Below are positions 36,468 to 45,580 of a DNA stretch of 64,000 nucleotides, piece by piece (position 1 is the first letter of the stretch; each line of letters starts with the position of its first letter). The position numbers and the translations under genes are program-made. The notes under the pieces were generated by a model. That model ran no database searches. It saw only the letters and a program-made list of their open reading frames with translations, and had not been told where the DNA came from. Source of the DNA: Terrimonas sp. (GTDB taxonomy: Bacteria > Bacteroidota > Bacteroidia > Chitinophagales > Chitinophagaceae); contig NZ_QCZJ01000020.1 of NCBI RefSeq assembly GCF_003075435.1, positions 46,783 to 110,782 of the forward strand. Reading direction: 5' to 3'.

Positions 36468-39400
36468 ATGAAAAAAATATCATCCCTCCTGTTCTCATTA
36501 ATTTGTATCGCACTTATTTTCTCCTGTAATAATAAAAGAAGCGGCACGCCTAAAGTACTGGTATTTGCAAAAACAGCCGGGTTTCATCACGAATCGATAG
36601 CCAAAGCAATACCTGCTATTGAAAAGCTGGGAAAAGAAAATGGCTTTGATATTGATACAACAACCAATTCGGCAATGTTTGAAGAAGATACATTGAAGAA
36701 GTATTCTGCCATTATTTTCCTGAATACTACCGGCGCACTTTTTAATACTAATGAAAGAGTTGCATTACAGCGATATATACAATCCGGCGGCGGCTATATG
36801 GGCATTCATGCCGCTACTGATGCGGAGTACGACTGGGGCTGGTATAACAGGCTGGTTGGTGCTTACTTTCTCAGCCACCCGCAACAGCAGGAAGCAAAAC
36901 TTCTTGTAAAAGACAAATCTCATATCTCCACCAAACACCTACCTGATGTATGGACAAGAAAAGATGAATGGTACAATTTTAAGAAGCTGAACAATGATGT
37001 TCATGTATTGATAAGTATTGATGAAAAAAGCTACGAAGGTGGAAAGAATGGCGATAATCACCCTATGGCATGGTACCACGACTATGATGGAGGAAGGGCT
37101 TTTTATACAGAGATGGGGCATACAGATGAATCATATGCGGATCCTTTATACCTGCAGCATATACTTGGCGGTATTCAATATGCCATTGGCGATAATAAAG
37201 AGCTTGATTACAGCAAAGCAAAAGCACAGTACCCGCCGGATGAAGACAGGTTTACAAAAGTGCCCTTAGTACAGGGACAGTTTTTTGAACCCACCGAATT
37301 AACTGTTCTGCCCAACCTTGATATTCTTATTACCCAGCGCCGTGGCGAGATCATGAAATACAGCAATGAAACCAAAACATTAAAACAGGTAGGTTTCTTA
37401 AATGTATACAGTAAAACCAAAGACGGTAAGGCTAATTCTGAAGAAGGTTTATTAGGACTTGCCAAAGATCCCAACTTCGAAAAAAATCATTGGGTATATA
37501 TGATGTACAGCCCGATTGATACTTCGGTAAACCGTTTATCTCGTTTTAAGTTTGAGAACGATACCATCGATAATAAAACAGAGCAGGTGATCCTCCAGTT
37601 TTATGAGCAACGTGAAATTTGCTGTCATACAGGTGGCTCTATTGCGTTTGGCCCTGATGGTTTGTTATATGTATCCGCAGGCGATAATACTACACCATTT
37701 AATGAACCCAATCAAACTTATACCAGCAAAAGCTTTGGTCCATTAGACGATCGTCCGGGTCATGAACAATATGACGGACGCAGGAGCTCCAGTAATACCA
37801 ATGACCTGAGAGGTAAAATTTTACGTATCCGTGTAAATGAGGATGGTACCTATGAAATTCCTGAGGGAAATTTATTTCCAAAAGGAACAGAAAAAACCAG
37901 ACCAGAGATTTATACAATGGGACACCGGAACCCATATCGCATATCGGTTGATCAAAAAAATAGTTTTTTATATTGGGGTGAAGTTGGACCTGACGCAAAT
38001 GCCGATAGCATTGGCGTACGCGGACCCCGTGGTTATGATGAATTAAACCAGGCACGCAAAGCAGGTTATTTTGGATGGCCTTTATTTGTTGGCAATAATT
38101 ACCCATATAATCGCTACGATTATGCAACCGGTAAATCTGGTGAAGCTTTTGATCCGGAAAAACCTGTAAACGAGTCAAGAAATAATACAGGCTTACGTGA
38201 ATTACCTGCGGTGGCGCCGGCATTCATCTGGTACCCTTATGCCGCCTCAACAGAATTTCCACAAGTAGGTACAGGAGGACGTAATGCCATGGCAGGCCCG
38301 GTATATTATACTGATATGTGGCCCAAAGAAACAAGACTGCCCGACTATTACAATGGAAAACTGTTTATTTACGACTGGATAAGAGGATGGGTAAAAGTTG
38401 TAACCATGTTGCCCAATGGAGATTTTGATATGATGGAACCATTTATGGAGCATACAAAATGGCATAATGCTATTGATATGGAAGTAGGCCCTGATGGTAA
38501 ATTATATGTGCTTGAATATGGAACAGGATGGTTTGCCAAAAACGATGATGCAGGGCTAAATCGCATAGACTATAATGCGGGTAACAGGGCTCCTAAAATT
38601 GAAAAAATTACTGTTGATAAAACTTCCGGCAGCTTACCATTAACAGTAAAGGTGACAGTTGATGCAAAAGATCCTGAAAAAGATGCGTTGACTTATATAT
38701 GGACTACCGGTAGCGGACAAACGAAAGAAACAAAAACACCTGATGCTGATCTTAGCTTTGACAAAGCAGGTGATTATAATATCAGCGTAGAAGTTAAGGA
38801 CGATAAAGGCGCATCTGCAAAGAGTGACGCGGTGAATGTTTATGCCGGTAATACAGCTCCTGAAGTTGCTGTGGCAGTAAACGGTAACCAGTCCTTCTAT
38901 TTCGCAGGCAAACCGGTTTTATATACAGTTGCGGTGAATGACAAAGAAGACGGCGCATCGCTTGATGCATCCAACTTATATATTTCTGCAGATTTTATGC
39001 AGGGAAAAGATAAGGCGGCATTGCCACAGGGACATCAAAGCGTAATTGCCGCAGCAAGTGGTAAAAACCTGATGCTTTCGCTTGATTGCAAGAGTTGCCA
39101 TAAGATAGATGAAAAATCTATTGGACCTTCCTTTACAGATGTTGCGAAAAAGTATGTGAAAGATTCTAAAGCAACAGATTACCTCGTAGGAAAAATTATA
39201 AAAGGCGGTGGCGGTGTTTGGGGCGAAGTGTCTATGGCAGCGCATCCTGATTTAAGTGACCCTGATGCCAAACAGATTGTTCATTGGATATTATCTCTTG
39301 CAGATCAAAACGGCGCTAAAAAATCTTTGCCACCTTCAGGAACAATTCCTGTTAAGGAAACGAAAGAGCATGAAGCATTACTTATTTCAGCAACATATAC

Positions 39401-39869
39401 AGATAAAGGCGGTGATGCTGTAAAACCATTATTAGGTTCATCAGGCACAGTTTTGCAAAGCAGCAAAATAACTTTTGAAGATGTGAAAAATATGGACCAG
39501 TTTACCAAAATGAGTTATGGCGGCGCACAGATAATGATGTTACCTGCGGCGCAGGGCTGGTTCAGTATAGACAGCATTGACCTGCAGGGTGTAAACGGCG
39601 CTGAACTGGCTGTTGGTTCAATGGGACCCCGTAAAGGCGCTTATATTATTGAGCTTCGCTTAAATGCGCCTGATGGTAAAAAGCTGGCTGAAACAACATT
39701 GCCAGCTGCTGCCGGAGAAGAAAATAAGCCACAGAGAACATTGCTGAAATTTGCTTTTGATAAAATAGCAGATACTAACAAGCAGAACCTGTATATCATA
39801 ACCCGTCCGGCAGATAACAATGAAAGATCTACGGTTGGGATTACATTGCTGGAATTGTTCTCTAAATAA
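36468..39869 (+). CDS. ThuA / PQQ-type sugar dehydrogenase / PKD / cytochrome c fusion lipoprotein
   Basis: The ATG at 36468 gives 1133 aa beginning with a lipobox signal peptide (CIALIFSCNNK, Cys20); the frame is open to 36402. Domains in order: ThuA-like (~28-240; TAGFHHESIAKAIPAIEKLG, GGGYMGIHAATDAEYDW); a glucose/sorbosone dehydrogenase beta-propeller (~265-700; EEGLLGLAKDPNFEKNHWVY, GSIAFGPDGLLYVSAGD, MGHRNPYRISVD); PKD (~705-800); cytochrome c with CKSCH (C874, C877, H878) and an axial-Met candidate in GEVSMAAHPD; and a beta-sandwich end that looks CBM6-like (GAYIIELRLNAPDGKKLAE). It probably oxidises a sugar in the periplasm and passes electrons to its own haem. A Gfo/Idh/MocA oxidoreductase follows 350 bp downstream. 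Confidence 0.9.
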   Translation: MKKISSLLFSLICIALIFSCNNKRSGTPKVLVFAKTAGFHHESIAKAIPAIEKLGKENGFDIDTTTNSAMFEEDTLKKYSAIIFLNTTGALFNTNERVALQRYIQSGGGYMGIHAATDAEYDWGWYNRLVGAYFLSHPQQQEAKLLVKDKSHISTKHLPDVWTRKDEWYNFKKLNNDVHVLISIDEKSYEGGKNGDNHPMAWYHDYDGGRAFYTEMGHTDESYADPLYLQHILGGIQYAIGDNKELDYSKAKAQYPPDEDRFTKVPLVQGQFFEPTELTVLPNLDILITQRRGEIMKYSNETKTLKQVGFLNVYSKTKDGKANSEEGLLGLAKDPNFEKNHWVYMMYSPIDTSVNRLSRFKFENDTIDNKTEQVILQFYEQREICCHTGGSIAFGPDGLLYVSAGDNTTPFNEPNQTYTSKSFGPLDDRPGHEQYDGRRSSSNTNDLRGKILRIRVNEDGTYEIPEGNLFPKGTEKTRPEIYTMGHRNPYRISVDQKNSFLYWGEVGPDANADSIGVRGPRGYDELNQARKAGYFGWPLFVGNNYPYNRYDYATGKSGEAFDPEKPVNESRNNTGLRELPAVAPAFIWYPYAASTEFPQVGTGGRNAMAGPVYYTDMWPKETRLPDYYNGKLFIYDWIRGWVKVVTMLPNGDFDMMEPFMEHTKWHNAIDMEVGPDGKLYVLEYGTGWFAKNDDAGLNRIDYNAGNRAPKIEKITVDKTSGSLPLTVKVTVDAKDPEKDALTYIWTTGSGQTKETKTPDADLSFDKAGDYNISVEVKDDKGASAKSDAVNVYAGNTAPEVAVAVNGNQSFYFAGKPVLYTVAVNDKEDGASLDASNLYISADFMQGKDKAALPQGHQSVIAAASGKNLMLSLDCKSCHKIDEKSIGPSFTDVAKKYVKDSKATDYLVGKIIKGGGGVWGEVSMAAHPDLSDPDAKQIVHWILSLADQNGAKKSLPPSGTIPVKETKEHEALLISATYTDKGGDAVKPLLGSSGTVLQSSKITFEDVKNMDQFTKMSYGGAQIMMLPAAQGWFSIDSIDLQGVNGAELAVGSMGPRKGAYIIELRLNAPDGKKLAETTLPAAAGEENKPQRTLLKFAFDKIADTNKQNLYIITRPADNNERSTVGITLLELFSK

Positions 39870-40219
39870 AAACCGAGCGATCACCTGAAAGTATACTACA
39901 ATACTACTACTACAGGCAGGTGATTGCCTTAAAACTCATTCTTGAAACTGGTCTTTTGAGCGTGTTTCAATTTTTTAGATGTAGACACTGCTGCTACAGT
40001 AGAAGCCTCGTGCCTCTGCATGACAGGCCGCGGTGCAGTGTTCAGCTTTAATACAATCGTTGAACAATTGTACTATTGTTCAACATACATTCCAAAGCTT
40101 GTCATGCCGGGGCACGAGGCATCTGCATAAAATTGCGCTGAACATGAAATACTGAAAAACACCTGCCCTTTTTGCTTTAACAAATCGTTACTTTTACAGC
40201 ACATATAAAGTATTATTTT
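39870..40219. other. 350-bp spacer dominated by a palindromic repeat
   Basis: Apart from the inverted-repeat element at 40001-40111 the spacer holds no gene. The upstream part could end the ThuA-fusion transcript; I see no T-run terminator there. Confidence 0.4.
40001..40111. repeat. Nested palindromic (MITE/REP-like) intergenic element
   Basis: The left arm GAAGCCTCGTGCCTCTGCAT with following GACAGG (40002-40027) matches, as an imperfect inverted repeat, the segment around 40098-40112 (GTCATGCCGGGGCACGAGGC). A perfect 10-bp inner repeat GTTGAACAAT/ATTGTTCAAC lies at 40059-40068 and 40075-40084. An extra pair TGTTCAGC/GCTGAACA (40039-40046, 40137-40144) extends the symmetry. It is non-coding. 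Confidence 0.6.
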
Positions 40220-41650
40220 ATGCCTGCCATTAATCACAACTCCCGTCGAAAATTTATCCGTGACGCTTCATTATCTGCTACCGGATTTTTTATAGTACCA
40301 AGACATGTATTAGGCAAGGGTTATATCGCGCCGAGTGATAAGCTTAACATTGCCGGTATTGGCGTGGGCGGCAAAGCTGAAGTAAATCTTCCGTATGCAT
40401 ATAATAAAGGCTCTGACAATATTGTAGCACTTTGCGATGTAGATGACCGACAGGCAGTAAATGGAAGAAAGAAATGGCCAAAAGCTCCCTATTACAAAGA
40501 CTTCAGGCAGATGTTTGAAAAGGAAAATAAGCATATCGACGCGGTGATTATTACAACGCCCGATCATATGCATGCAGTAATGGCAATGGCTGCCATGCAG
40601 TTGGGTAAGCATGTATATTGCGAAAAGCCGCTCACACATGGCATATATGAAGCCCGTATGCTTACGCAGGCCGCTGAAAAATACAAAGTAGTTACACAAA
40701 TGGGCAACCAGGGAAGCAGCGGCGATGATACAAGAAGAATTGAAACATGGGTGCAGGGAGGATTGATCGGCGATGTACATACCGTACATGTATGGACCAA
40801 CAGACCAACGTGGCCGCAGGGCATACCTACACCCAAAGGTAATTTTGCAATTCCAAAAGAACTAGATTGGGATCTGTGGTTAGGCACAGCGCCCAAAAGA
40901 GATTTCAACCCGGGTTATCTGCCCGCAATATGGAGAGGCTGGGTTGATTGGGGTACAGGTTCGCTGGGTGATATGGGATGCCATTTTATTGATGTGCCTT
41001 ATCGTGCCCTAAAATTAAAATATCCTGTGGCAGTTGAAACAAGTGTAGGCTCAGTATATACAGGTTTCTTCCAGGAAGCAATATATCCGGATAGCTATCC
41101 GCCTTCTGCAAAAACACATATTCAGTTTCCTGCACGGGAAGGAATGCCGGCAGTAGAGATGATCTGGTACGATGGCGGCATCCGCCCAAAACGCCCTGTT
41201 GAATTATTGCCTGATGAAGAAATGGGTGAAGAAGACGGCGGAATAATTTTTGAGGGAACGAAAGGAAAGATAATGGCTGGGCTTTTCGGTCGTAATCCAA
41301 CGTTATTGCCTACCCGCCTGATGAAGGAAACGAATTTACCATCGTCAAAATATGAATTTGTTGAAGGAGGCACCGAAGGTCACCAGCAGCAATGGGTAAA
41401 AGCATGCAAAAAAGGTTATGGCGCATATACCAGCTCTTCCTTCGATAAATCAGGACCATTAACCGAAACAGTATTGATGGGTAATCTTGCCGTACATAGT
41501 TATAATCATTTTGAAACAGATGCAAAAGGCAATAAAAAATTTAACGGCAGAAAACAATTATTGTGGGATGGTGAGAACATGAAGATCACGAATTTTGAAC
41601 CGGCTAATCAATTTGTAAAGAGAGAATACAGGGCCCCGTGGAAGTTGTAG
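40220..41650 (+). CDS. Tat-exported Gfo/Idh/MocA-family oxidoreductase
   Basis: 476 aa. The N-terminus NSRRKFIRDASLSATGFF is a twin-arginine signal, so the protein is exported folded with its NAD(P) bound. Rossmann part: LNIAGIGVGGKAEVN, VIITTPDHMHAVMAMAAMQL, and the family EKP motif in HVYCEKPLTHGIYEA. The C-terminal domain has LGDMGCHFIDVPYRALKLKY. Such proteins oxidise or epimerise sugars, and some act as glycosidases via transient 3-keto sugars. Position after the PQQ-type dehydrogenase fusion suggests a shared role in periplasmic sugar oxidation (inference). An intergenic hairpin follows. Confidence 0.93.
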   Translation: MPAINHNSRRKFIRDASLSATGFFIVPRHVLGKGYIAPSDKLNIAGIGVGGKAEVNLPYAYNKGSDNIVALCDVDDRQAVNGRKKWPKAPYYKDFRQMFEKENKHIDAVIITTPDHMHAVMAMAAMQLGKHVYCEKPLTHGIYEARMLTQAAEKYKVVTQMGNQGSSGDDTRRIETWVQGGLIGDVHTVHVWTNRPTWPQGIPTPKGNFAIPKELDWDLWLGTAPKRDFNPGYLPAIWRGWVDWGTGSLGDMGCHFIDVPYRALKLKYPVAVETSVGSVYTGFFQEAIYPDSYPPSAKTHIQFPAREGMPAVEMIWYDGGIRPKRPVELLPDEEMGEEDGGIIFEGTKGKIMAGLFGRNPTLLPTRLMKETNLPSSKYEFVEGGTEGHQQQWVKACKKGYGAYTSSSFDKSGPLTETVLMGNLAVHSYNHFETDAKGNKKFNGRKQLLWDGENMKITNFEPANQFVKREYRAPWKL

Positions 41651-41712
41651 AAGCAAATAATCTTAGATTTGAAATTTTAGATTTGAGATCGGGGCTAAGA
41701 ATTGAAGAGATG

Positions 41713-41742
41713 TTTGAAGTTTGTGTCTTTTAAAACTTCAAA
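41713..41742. terminator. Hairpin between convergent genes, with intergenic repeat motif
   Basis: TTTGAAGTTT (41713-41722) and AAACTTCAAA (41733-41742) form perfect 10-bp arms. It lies between the oxidoreductase stop and the convergent gene at 41763. It is followed by CCATAAACCTTGAACC, and CAAACCATAAAC is shared with the era-der hairpin. A direct repeat TTAGATTTGA(A/G) occurs at 41663-41691. Confidence 0.5.
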
Positions 41743-41762
41743 CCATAAACCTTGAACCTTAC

Positions 41763-42230
41763 TTATATTACCTTAAATATAATCTTTGGCGCCATTATCT
41801 TGCTCCCATTCTTAAGCACAACAATAATATTATCGAGAATCATTTCATCTCCTTTTTTAATATTATCCTTTATGCTTTCCCGCCACAACTGAGGTAAAAT
41901 GGAGGTATTGGTAAAATCACTGGTACGCATGTCATCAGAAGATTTTTTTTGACCGGAATCTTCATCCTGGTAGGTGCTTTTAAATTTATAAAACAACCTG
42001 AAGCGTATTATTGAATAGGTGTTTGCATTTTCATCCTTTGCCACAAGTGCCGAGTCAACAATTTTAGCCAATGTTTCAGGGCTAATATCTCCGCCTTTCA
42101 ATCCTCCTATAGACATCGTGATTTTAGGGATTACCGTTTTTGCTTTCGCGCCGGGCTTAACTGAAGGCTTATTCTGCGCCAGTGCGTACCCGGCGTTAAA
42201 CAGTAATATGCAGAGTAAAAGTTTTTTCAT
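41763..42230 (-). CDS. Small secreted protein of unknown function
   Basis: 155 aa. Signal peptide MKKLLLCILLFNAGYALAQ with a clean ALA-Q cleavage site. The mature part has a basic linker (KPSVKPGAKAKTVIPK), then a region predicted to be beta-rich (KITMSIGGLKGGDISPETLA; YSIIRFRLFYKFKST; EMILDNIIVVLKNGSKIMAP). The closing segment resembles the GldM C-terminal beta-domain style, but the similarity is too weak to claim. Convergent with the Tat oxidoreductase, divergent from the small ORF at 42432. Confidence 0.55.
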   Translation of the reverse strand: MKKLLLCILLFNAGYALAQNKPSVKPGAKAKTVIPKITMSIGGLKGGDISPETLAKIVDSALVAKDENANTYSIIRFRLFYKFKSTYQDEDSGQKKSSDDMRTSDFTNTSILPQLWRESIKDNIKKGDEMILDNIIVVLKNGSKIMAPKIIFKVI

Positions 42231-42431
42231 TATTTGTTCCTTTGATAAAGAGGCAAGGCTTAAACGGTTGCAAATTAGGGTTTATTATATAGAAGTTTTG
42301 TTAAAAGGCTCTCTGTATATTACGTATATTTATTTACCCAACTATGTTAAGTTTTTATAACCACAGGGGTCTGAATATAATCGCATTTTTTGTCCAGGAT
42401 TTTGGGCTATTAATCAAACTCATTTATTATT

Positions 42432-42755
42432 ATGATTACACAGGAAAAATTAAAAATCTATAAAAAATATGATGGCAATATTGACAGTTGGGCAAGATCC
42501 GGAAGAAAAAAGGAGAAGACAATAATGGAAGATAAAGACTGGGGCATGATTGATGGATTGATACAGGATTTGAAACTTGCAGACAGGGGATTGGCTGCCG
42601 AAGTATATATAAATGATATTTATAAAAGGATGAATGAAAATTGCGACAGTGCAGAAACAGTAGAAGAAATTAAAGCTATGTTATGTAGTGAACGCAATGC
42701 CCCGCAACCGGCAAACTTTTTTAGCAGGATTTTTAATTTATACAAGTCTTTATAA
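42432..42755 (+). CDS. Small helical cytosolic protein of unknown function
   Basis: 107 aa, no signal peptide or membrane segment. Mostly charged helices (EKLKIYKKYDGNIDSWARSG; KDWGMIDGLIQDLKLADRGL; CDSAETVEEIKAMLCSER). The ATG at 42432 is the first of the frame and codon use resembles neighbours. It is monocistronic, 99 bp before the arabinofuranosidase gene. No family recognised. Confidence 0.55.
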   Translation: MITQEKLKIYKKYDGNIDSWARSGRKKEKTIMEDKDWGMIDGLIQDLKLADRGLAAEVYINDIYKRMNENCDSAETVEEIKAMLCSERNAPQPANFFSRIFNLYKSL

Positions 42756-42854
42756 AACCCGATTAAAAGTTTACACACTTAATGAGATAGCCCAATAATT
42801 GCCTGCGGTCTATTCACTATTGCTCTTAAAAAAACGCTATTAATAAATGATAAT

Positions 42855-44399
42855 ATGAAAAGAAAACTGCTTACTTTTTTTATAGGCTGCGTTGTTGCAA
42901 CGGCTATGTGTGCTCAAACAAAGATCACGCTTAATACTGATCTTGGAAAAACAAAAATCAGCAAACATATTTATGGACATTTTGCGGAACACCTTGGGCA
43001 TTGTATTTACGGGGGCATATATGTAGGTGAGAAGAATACTAAAATACCCCATACTGCCGGCATTAGAAATGATATTATACAGGCTTTAAAAGATTTAAAA
43101 ATTCCAAACCTGCGTTGGCCCGGCGGCTGCTTTGCAGATGCATATCAATGGAAAGATGGCATTGGCCCAAAAGAAAAAAGACCCAGCATGATCAATGTTT
43201 GGTGGGGCGGTGCAAAAGAAGACAACAGCTTTGGCACACATGATTTTCTTGACCTGTGCGAACGTATCGGAGCGGAACCTTATCTCGCAGGCAATGTAGG
43301 CAGTGGTACGGTAAAAGATCTGTCAGATTGGGTGTCGTATGTAAATCATCCCGGGGGTAGCCCGATGGCTGATCTGCGCAAACAAAATGGACGGGAAAAA
43401 CCCTGGAATGTAAAAATGTGGGGCGTAGGCAATGAAGCCTGGGGCTGCGGCGGTAATATGACGGCTGAATATTATGCCAACGTATACCGCCAGTATGCAA
43501 CTTTTATGAACGACTGGAGCAAAGATGCAAAACTCTATAAGATTGCGTCCGGCGCCAGCGATGGTGATTATGCATGGACGGAAACGCTGATGAAAAATAT
43601 TCCTCACCATATGCTGGCTGGTGTTGCATTGCATCACTATTCTGTATTAAGCTGGCAGGATAAAGGACCTTCAGTAAATTTTACCGAAGCGCAATATTTT
43701 AAAACAATGGAAGAAGCGTGGAAAATGGAAGAGTTTGTTGCGAAACACAGCACCATAATGGATAAATATGATCCTCAGAAAAAAGTTGACCTGATCGTTG
43801 ATGAATGGGGCGGATGGTATAATGTGGAAGATGGTACTAACCCGGGATTTTTATACCAGCAAAACACCATGCGTGACGCGATGATCGCCGGGCTTACCCT
43901 GAACGTTTTCAACAATCATGCTGACCGTGTACGTGGCGCTAACCTGGCCCAGATTGTGAATGTACTGCAGGCAGTTATTCTTACCAATGAAGAAAAAATG
44001 ATCCTTACACCTACTTACCACGTTATGAAAATGTATAACGTGCACCAGGATGCTACATTAATACCTATAATGATTGACGCGCCTCAATATGAATTCCAGG
44101 GAAAAAAGCTTACGGCAGTATCGGCATCAGCGTCAAAAGATGCTGCAGGAAAAATAAATATTTCTTTAACGAATATTGACTATAGCAAGGCACATGAGGT
44201 AACGATCAATCTGCGGGGAGAAAATTTTTCAAAAGTATCGGGGCAGCTATTGTCGTCTCCCAAGATAAACGATCATAATACTTTTGAGCAACCCAATAAA
44301 GTAGCGCCCAAAAGCTTTACCGGTGCAAAGTTAGACAAGGGCGTGCTGAAACTTAATATTCCTGCATATTCGGTAATTATGTTAACAGTGGAAAAATAG
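42855..44399 (+). CDS. Alpha-L-arabinofuranosidase, GH51
   Basis: 514 aa. Signal peptide MKRKLLTFFIGCVVATAMCA, then the family start TKISKHIYGHFAEHLGHCIY. The (beta/alpha)8 barrel carries the acid/base Glu in GVGNEAWGCGG (E194) and the nucleophile in LIVDEWGGWY (E317), both intact, and the catalytic-domain segment RWPGGCFADAYQWKDGIGP. The C-terminal beta-sandwich (~400-514) ends SVIMLTVEK. It releases terminal arabinofuranosyl residues from arabinan or arabinoxylan fragments in the periplasm. No arabinose catabolic genes are adjacent; the sugar oxidoreductases upstream form a loose glycan context. A hairpin follows. Confidence 0.95.
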   Translation: MKRKLLTFFIGCVVATAMCAQTKITLNTDLGKTKISKHIYGHFAEHLGHCIYGGIYVGEKNTKIPHTAGIRNDIIQALKDLKIPNLRWPGGCFADAYQWKDGIGPKEKRPSMINVWWGGAKEDNSFGTHDFLDLCERIGAEPYLAGNVGSGTVKDLSDWVSYVNHPGGSPMADLRKQNGREKPWNVKMWGVGNEAWGCGGNMTAEYYANVYRQYATFMNDWSKDAKLYKIASGASDGDYAWTETLMKNIPHHMLAGVALHHYSVLSWQDKGPSVNFTEAQYFKTMEEAWKMEEFVAKHSTIMDKYDPQKKVDLIVDEWGGWYNVEDGTNPGFLYQQNTMRDAMIAGLTLNVFNNHADRVRGANLAQIVNVLQAVILTNEEKMILTPTYHVMKMYNVHQDATLIPIMIDAPQYEFQGKKLTAVSASASKDAAGKINISLTNIDYSKAHEVTINLRGENFSKVSGQLLSSPKINDHNTFEQPNKVAPKSFTGAKLDKGVLKLNIPAYSVIMLTVEK

Positions 44400-44449
44400 C
44401 ATACTTAAAATTTCCTTGTATTCATTTCAAAAAAGACTGTAATAAAGAA

Positions 44450-44487
44450 ATTTTTCTACCAGGCTGAAGATTTCCTGGTAGAAAAAT
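44450..44487. terminator. Terminator-like hairpin after the GH51 gene
   Basis: Perfect 14-bp arms ATTTTTCTACCAGG (44450-44463) and its complement (44474-44487) around a 10-nt loop, 51 bp past the stop; weak T-run. Confidence 0.7.
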
Positions 44488-44591
44488 CTTCATTGTACTG
44501 CTTCAGTCAACCTTGTGAATATTTGTATTGTGTTCAAATATTGAACATCAGCCAATCGTTATACAGGCTTATATTGTATTTTAATATTTTT

Positions 44592-44966
44592 ATGCAAAAA
44601 AGCACACTGAGATTTAACCTGGGTTATTTCACATTGTTCATCTTATTATTTATTACAGAAGTGCTGATCGCATTATATTCACATAATTCTGTACTGCGAT
44701 CCTATATAGGCGATGTATTGGTAGTGGTACTTATTTATTGTTTTGTTAGATCGTTCTTTAATACTCCTGTATTTATAACAGCAGTAGCGGTTTTAATATT
44801 TGCCTGCCTTGTTGAAACACTTCAATACTTCAAAATAGTGCATAAACTTGGACTCGAACATTCTGTATGGGCGAGCGTTATTATAGGCACATCATTTTCA
44901 TGGTGGGATATTGTTTCCTATGTTGCCGGCATTATTATCGTACTGGCTTTCGAAAAATTAAAATAA
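44592..44966 (+). CDS. DUF2809 membrane protein
   Basis: The ATG at 44592 gives 124 aa; the frame is open from 44493, but the upstream part is unlike the family. Four hydrophobic helices are visible: FTLFILLFITEVLIALY, YIGDVLVVVLIYCFVRSFF, FITAVAVLIFACLVETLQYF and WWDIVSYVAGIIIVLAFE. The conserved DUF2809 features RSYIGDVLVV and a SFSWWDIVSYVAG ending are present. Function unknown; inner membrane. Confidence 0.85.
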   Translation: MQKSTLRFNLGYFTLFILLFITEVLIALYSHNSVLRSYIGDVLVVVLIYCFVRSFFNTPVFITAVAVLIFACLVETLQYFKIVHKLGLEHSVWASVIIGTSFSWWDIVSYVAGIIIVLAFEKLK

Positions 44967-45359
44967 AATCAGCATGCTGCTTTAAGTGTTATTTTATGCT
45001 TTTAAAGAAAAGTGGCAGGTATGAAAGCAAAAGCCAGCACTTTTCATATTTATTACATTTATAGGTTCGTTCTGCTTAAGCCACTTGTAGTGCTTATTAT
45101 AACTATTGTTATGGAGAAAGACGGGATAGCAATACCAAAAGCGGCTTAGCGATTGAACATGTTTGAGGTTGTGGGGTACTGATTACCGGTTGCATTATTG
45201 CTCATTATAAAAGCGCACGCAGCATTGGCTCTTAATAATGCTTCATCGTCCAGATTCTGGTATTGTGCAATTATTTCTACATCAATTATAAAATCACATA
45301 AGAATAAGGTTATTTTGCTTTGGTATAATTTTCTATTACTGGTAATTAAAATTATTCAT
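44967..45359. other. About 390-bp spacer with one hairpin
   Basis: GAAAAGTG (45007-45014) and CACTTTTC (45038-45045) form a stem that could end the DUF2809 transcript. The remainder, including an ORF extension from 45198, shows no protein-like sequence. Confidence 0.45.
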
Positions 45360-45476
45360 ATGCAAAATTGGCTGAGAACTTTACTTGCCGGGTACGGCGC
45401 ATACAAATGGGGCGGCGGCTGTTTGGGTTCTATTCTCGTTTTTGTGATCATTTATTATTTACTTGGCTATTGTTGA
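45360..45476 (+). CDS. 38-residue membrane miniprotein
   Basis: The ATG at 45360 gives MQNWLRTLLAGYGAYKWGGG followed by a single hydrophobic helix (CLGSILVFVIIYYLLGYC). The frame is open from 45198 but the upstream 54 codons do not look coding. I recall similar Gly-Cys-rich one-helix miniproteins with a terminal LLG-x-C in related bacteria; this is memory, not a search. Function unknown; expected in the inner membrane. It is followed within 5 bp by a perfect palindrome. Confidence 0.6.
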   Translation: MQNWLRTLLAGYGAYKWGGGCLGSILVFVIIYYLLGYC

Positions 45477-45480
45477 TAGC

Positions 45481-45518
45481 TTAAATTCCTGCATATCAGC
45501 TGATATGCAGGAATTTAA
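45481..45518. terminator. 38-bp perfect palindrome after the miniprotein gene
   Basis: TTAAATTCCTGCATATCAG (45481-45499) is followed with no spacer by its exact reverse complement (45500-45518). As RNA it folds into a long stem; as DNA it is a two-fold symmetric site. It begins 4 bp past the stop at 45476, so a terminator role is likely. Confidence 0.7.
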
Positions 45519-45580
45519 TTAGGTGTTCCGGGTAAAATAATATGCAGTTATTATTTTTGCTGACGGTTTGGTTTATCAAT

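Noticed and set aside
37699..38223. 174-codon minus-strand ORF inside the ThuA/dehydrogenase fusion
   Set aside because: Antisense to conserved propeller sequence, rich in His/Tyr/Leu as expected from reverse translation of coding DNA, and without its own context.
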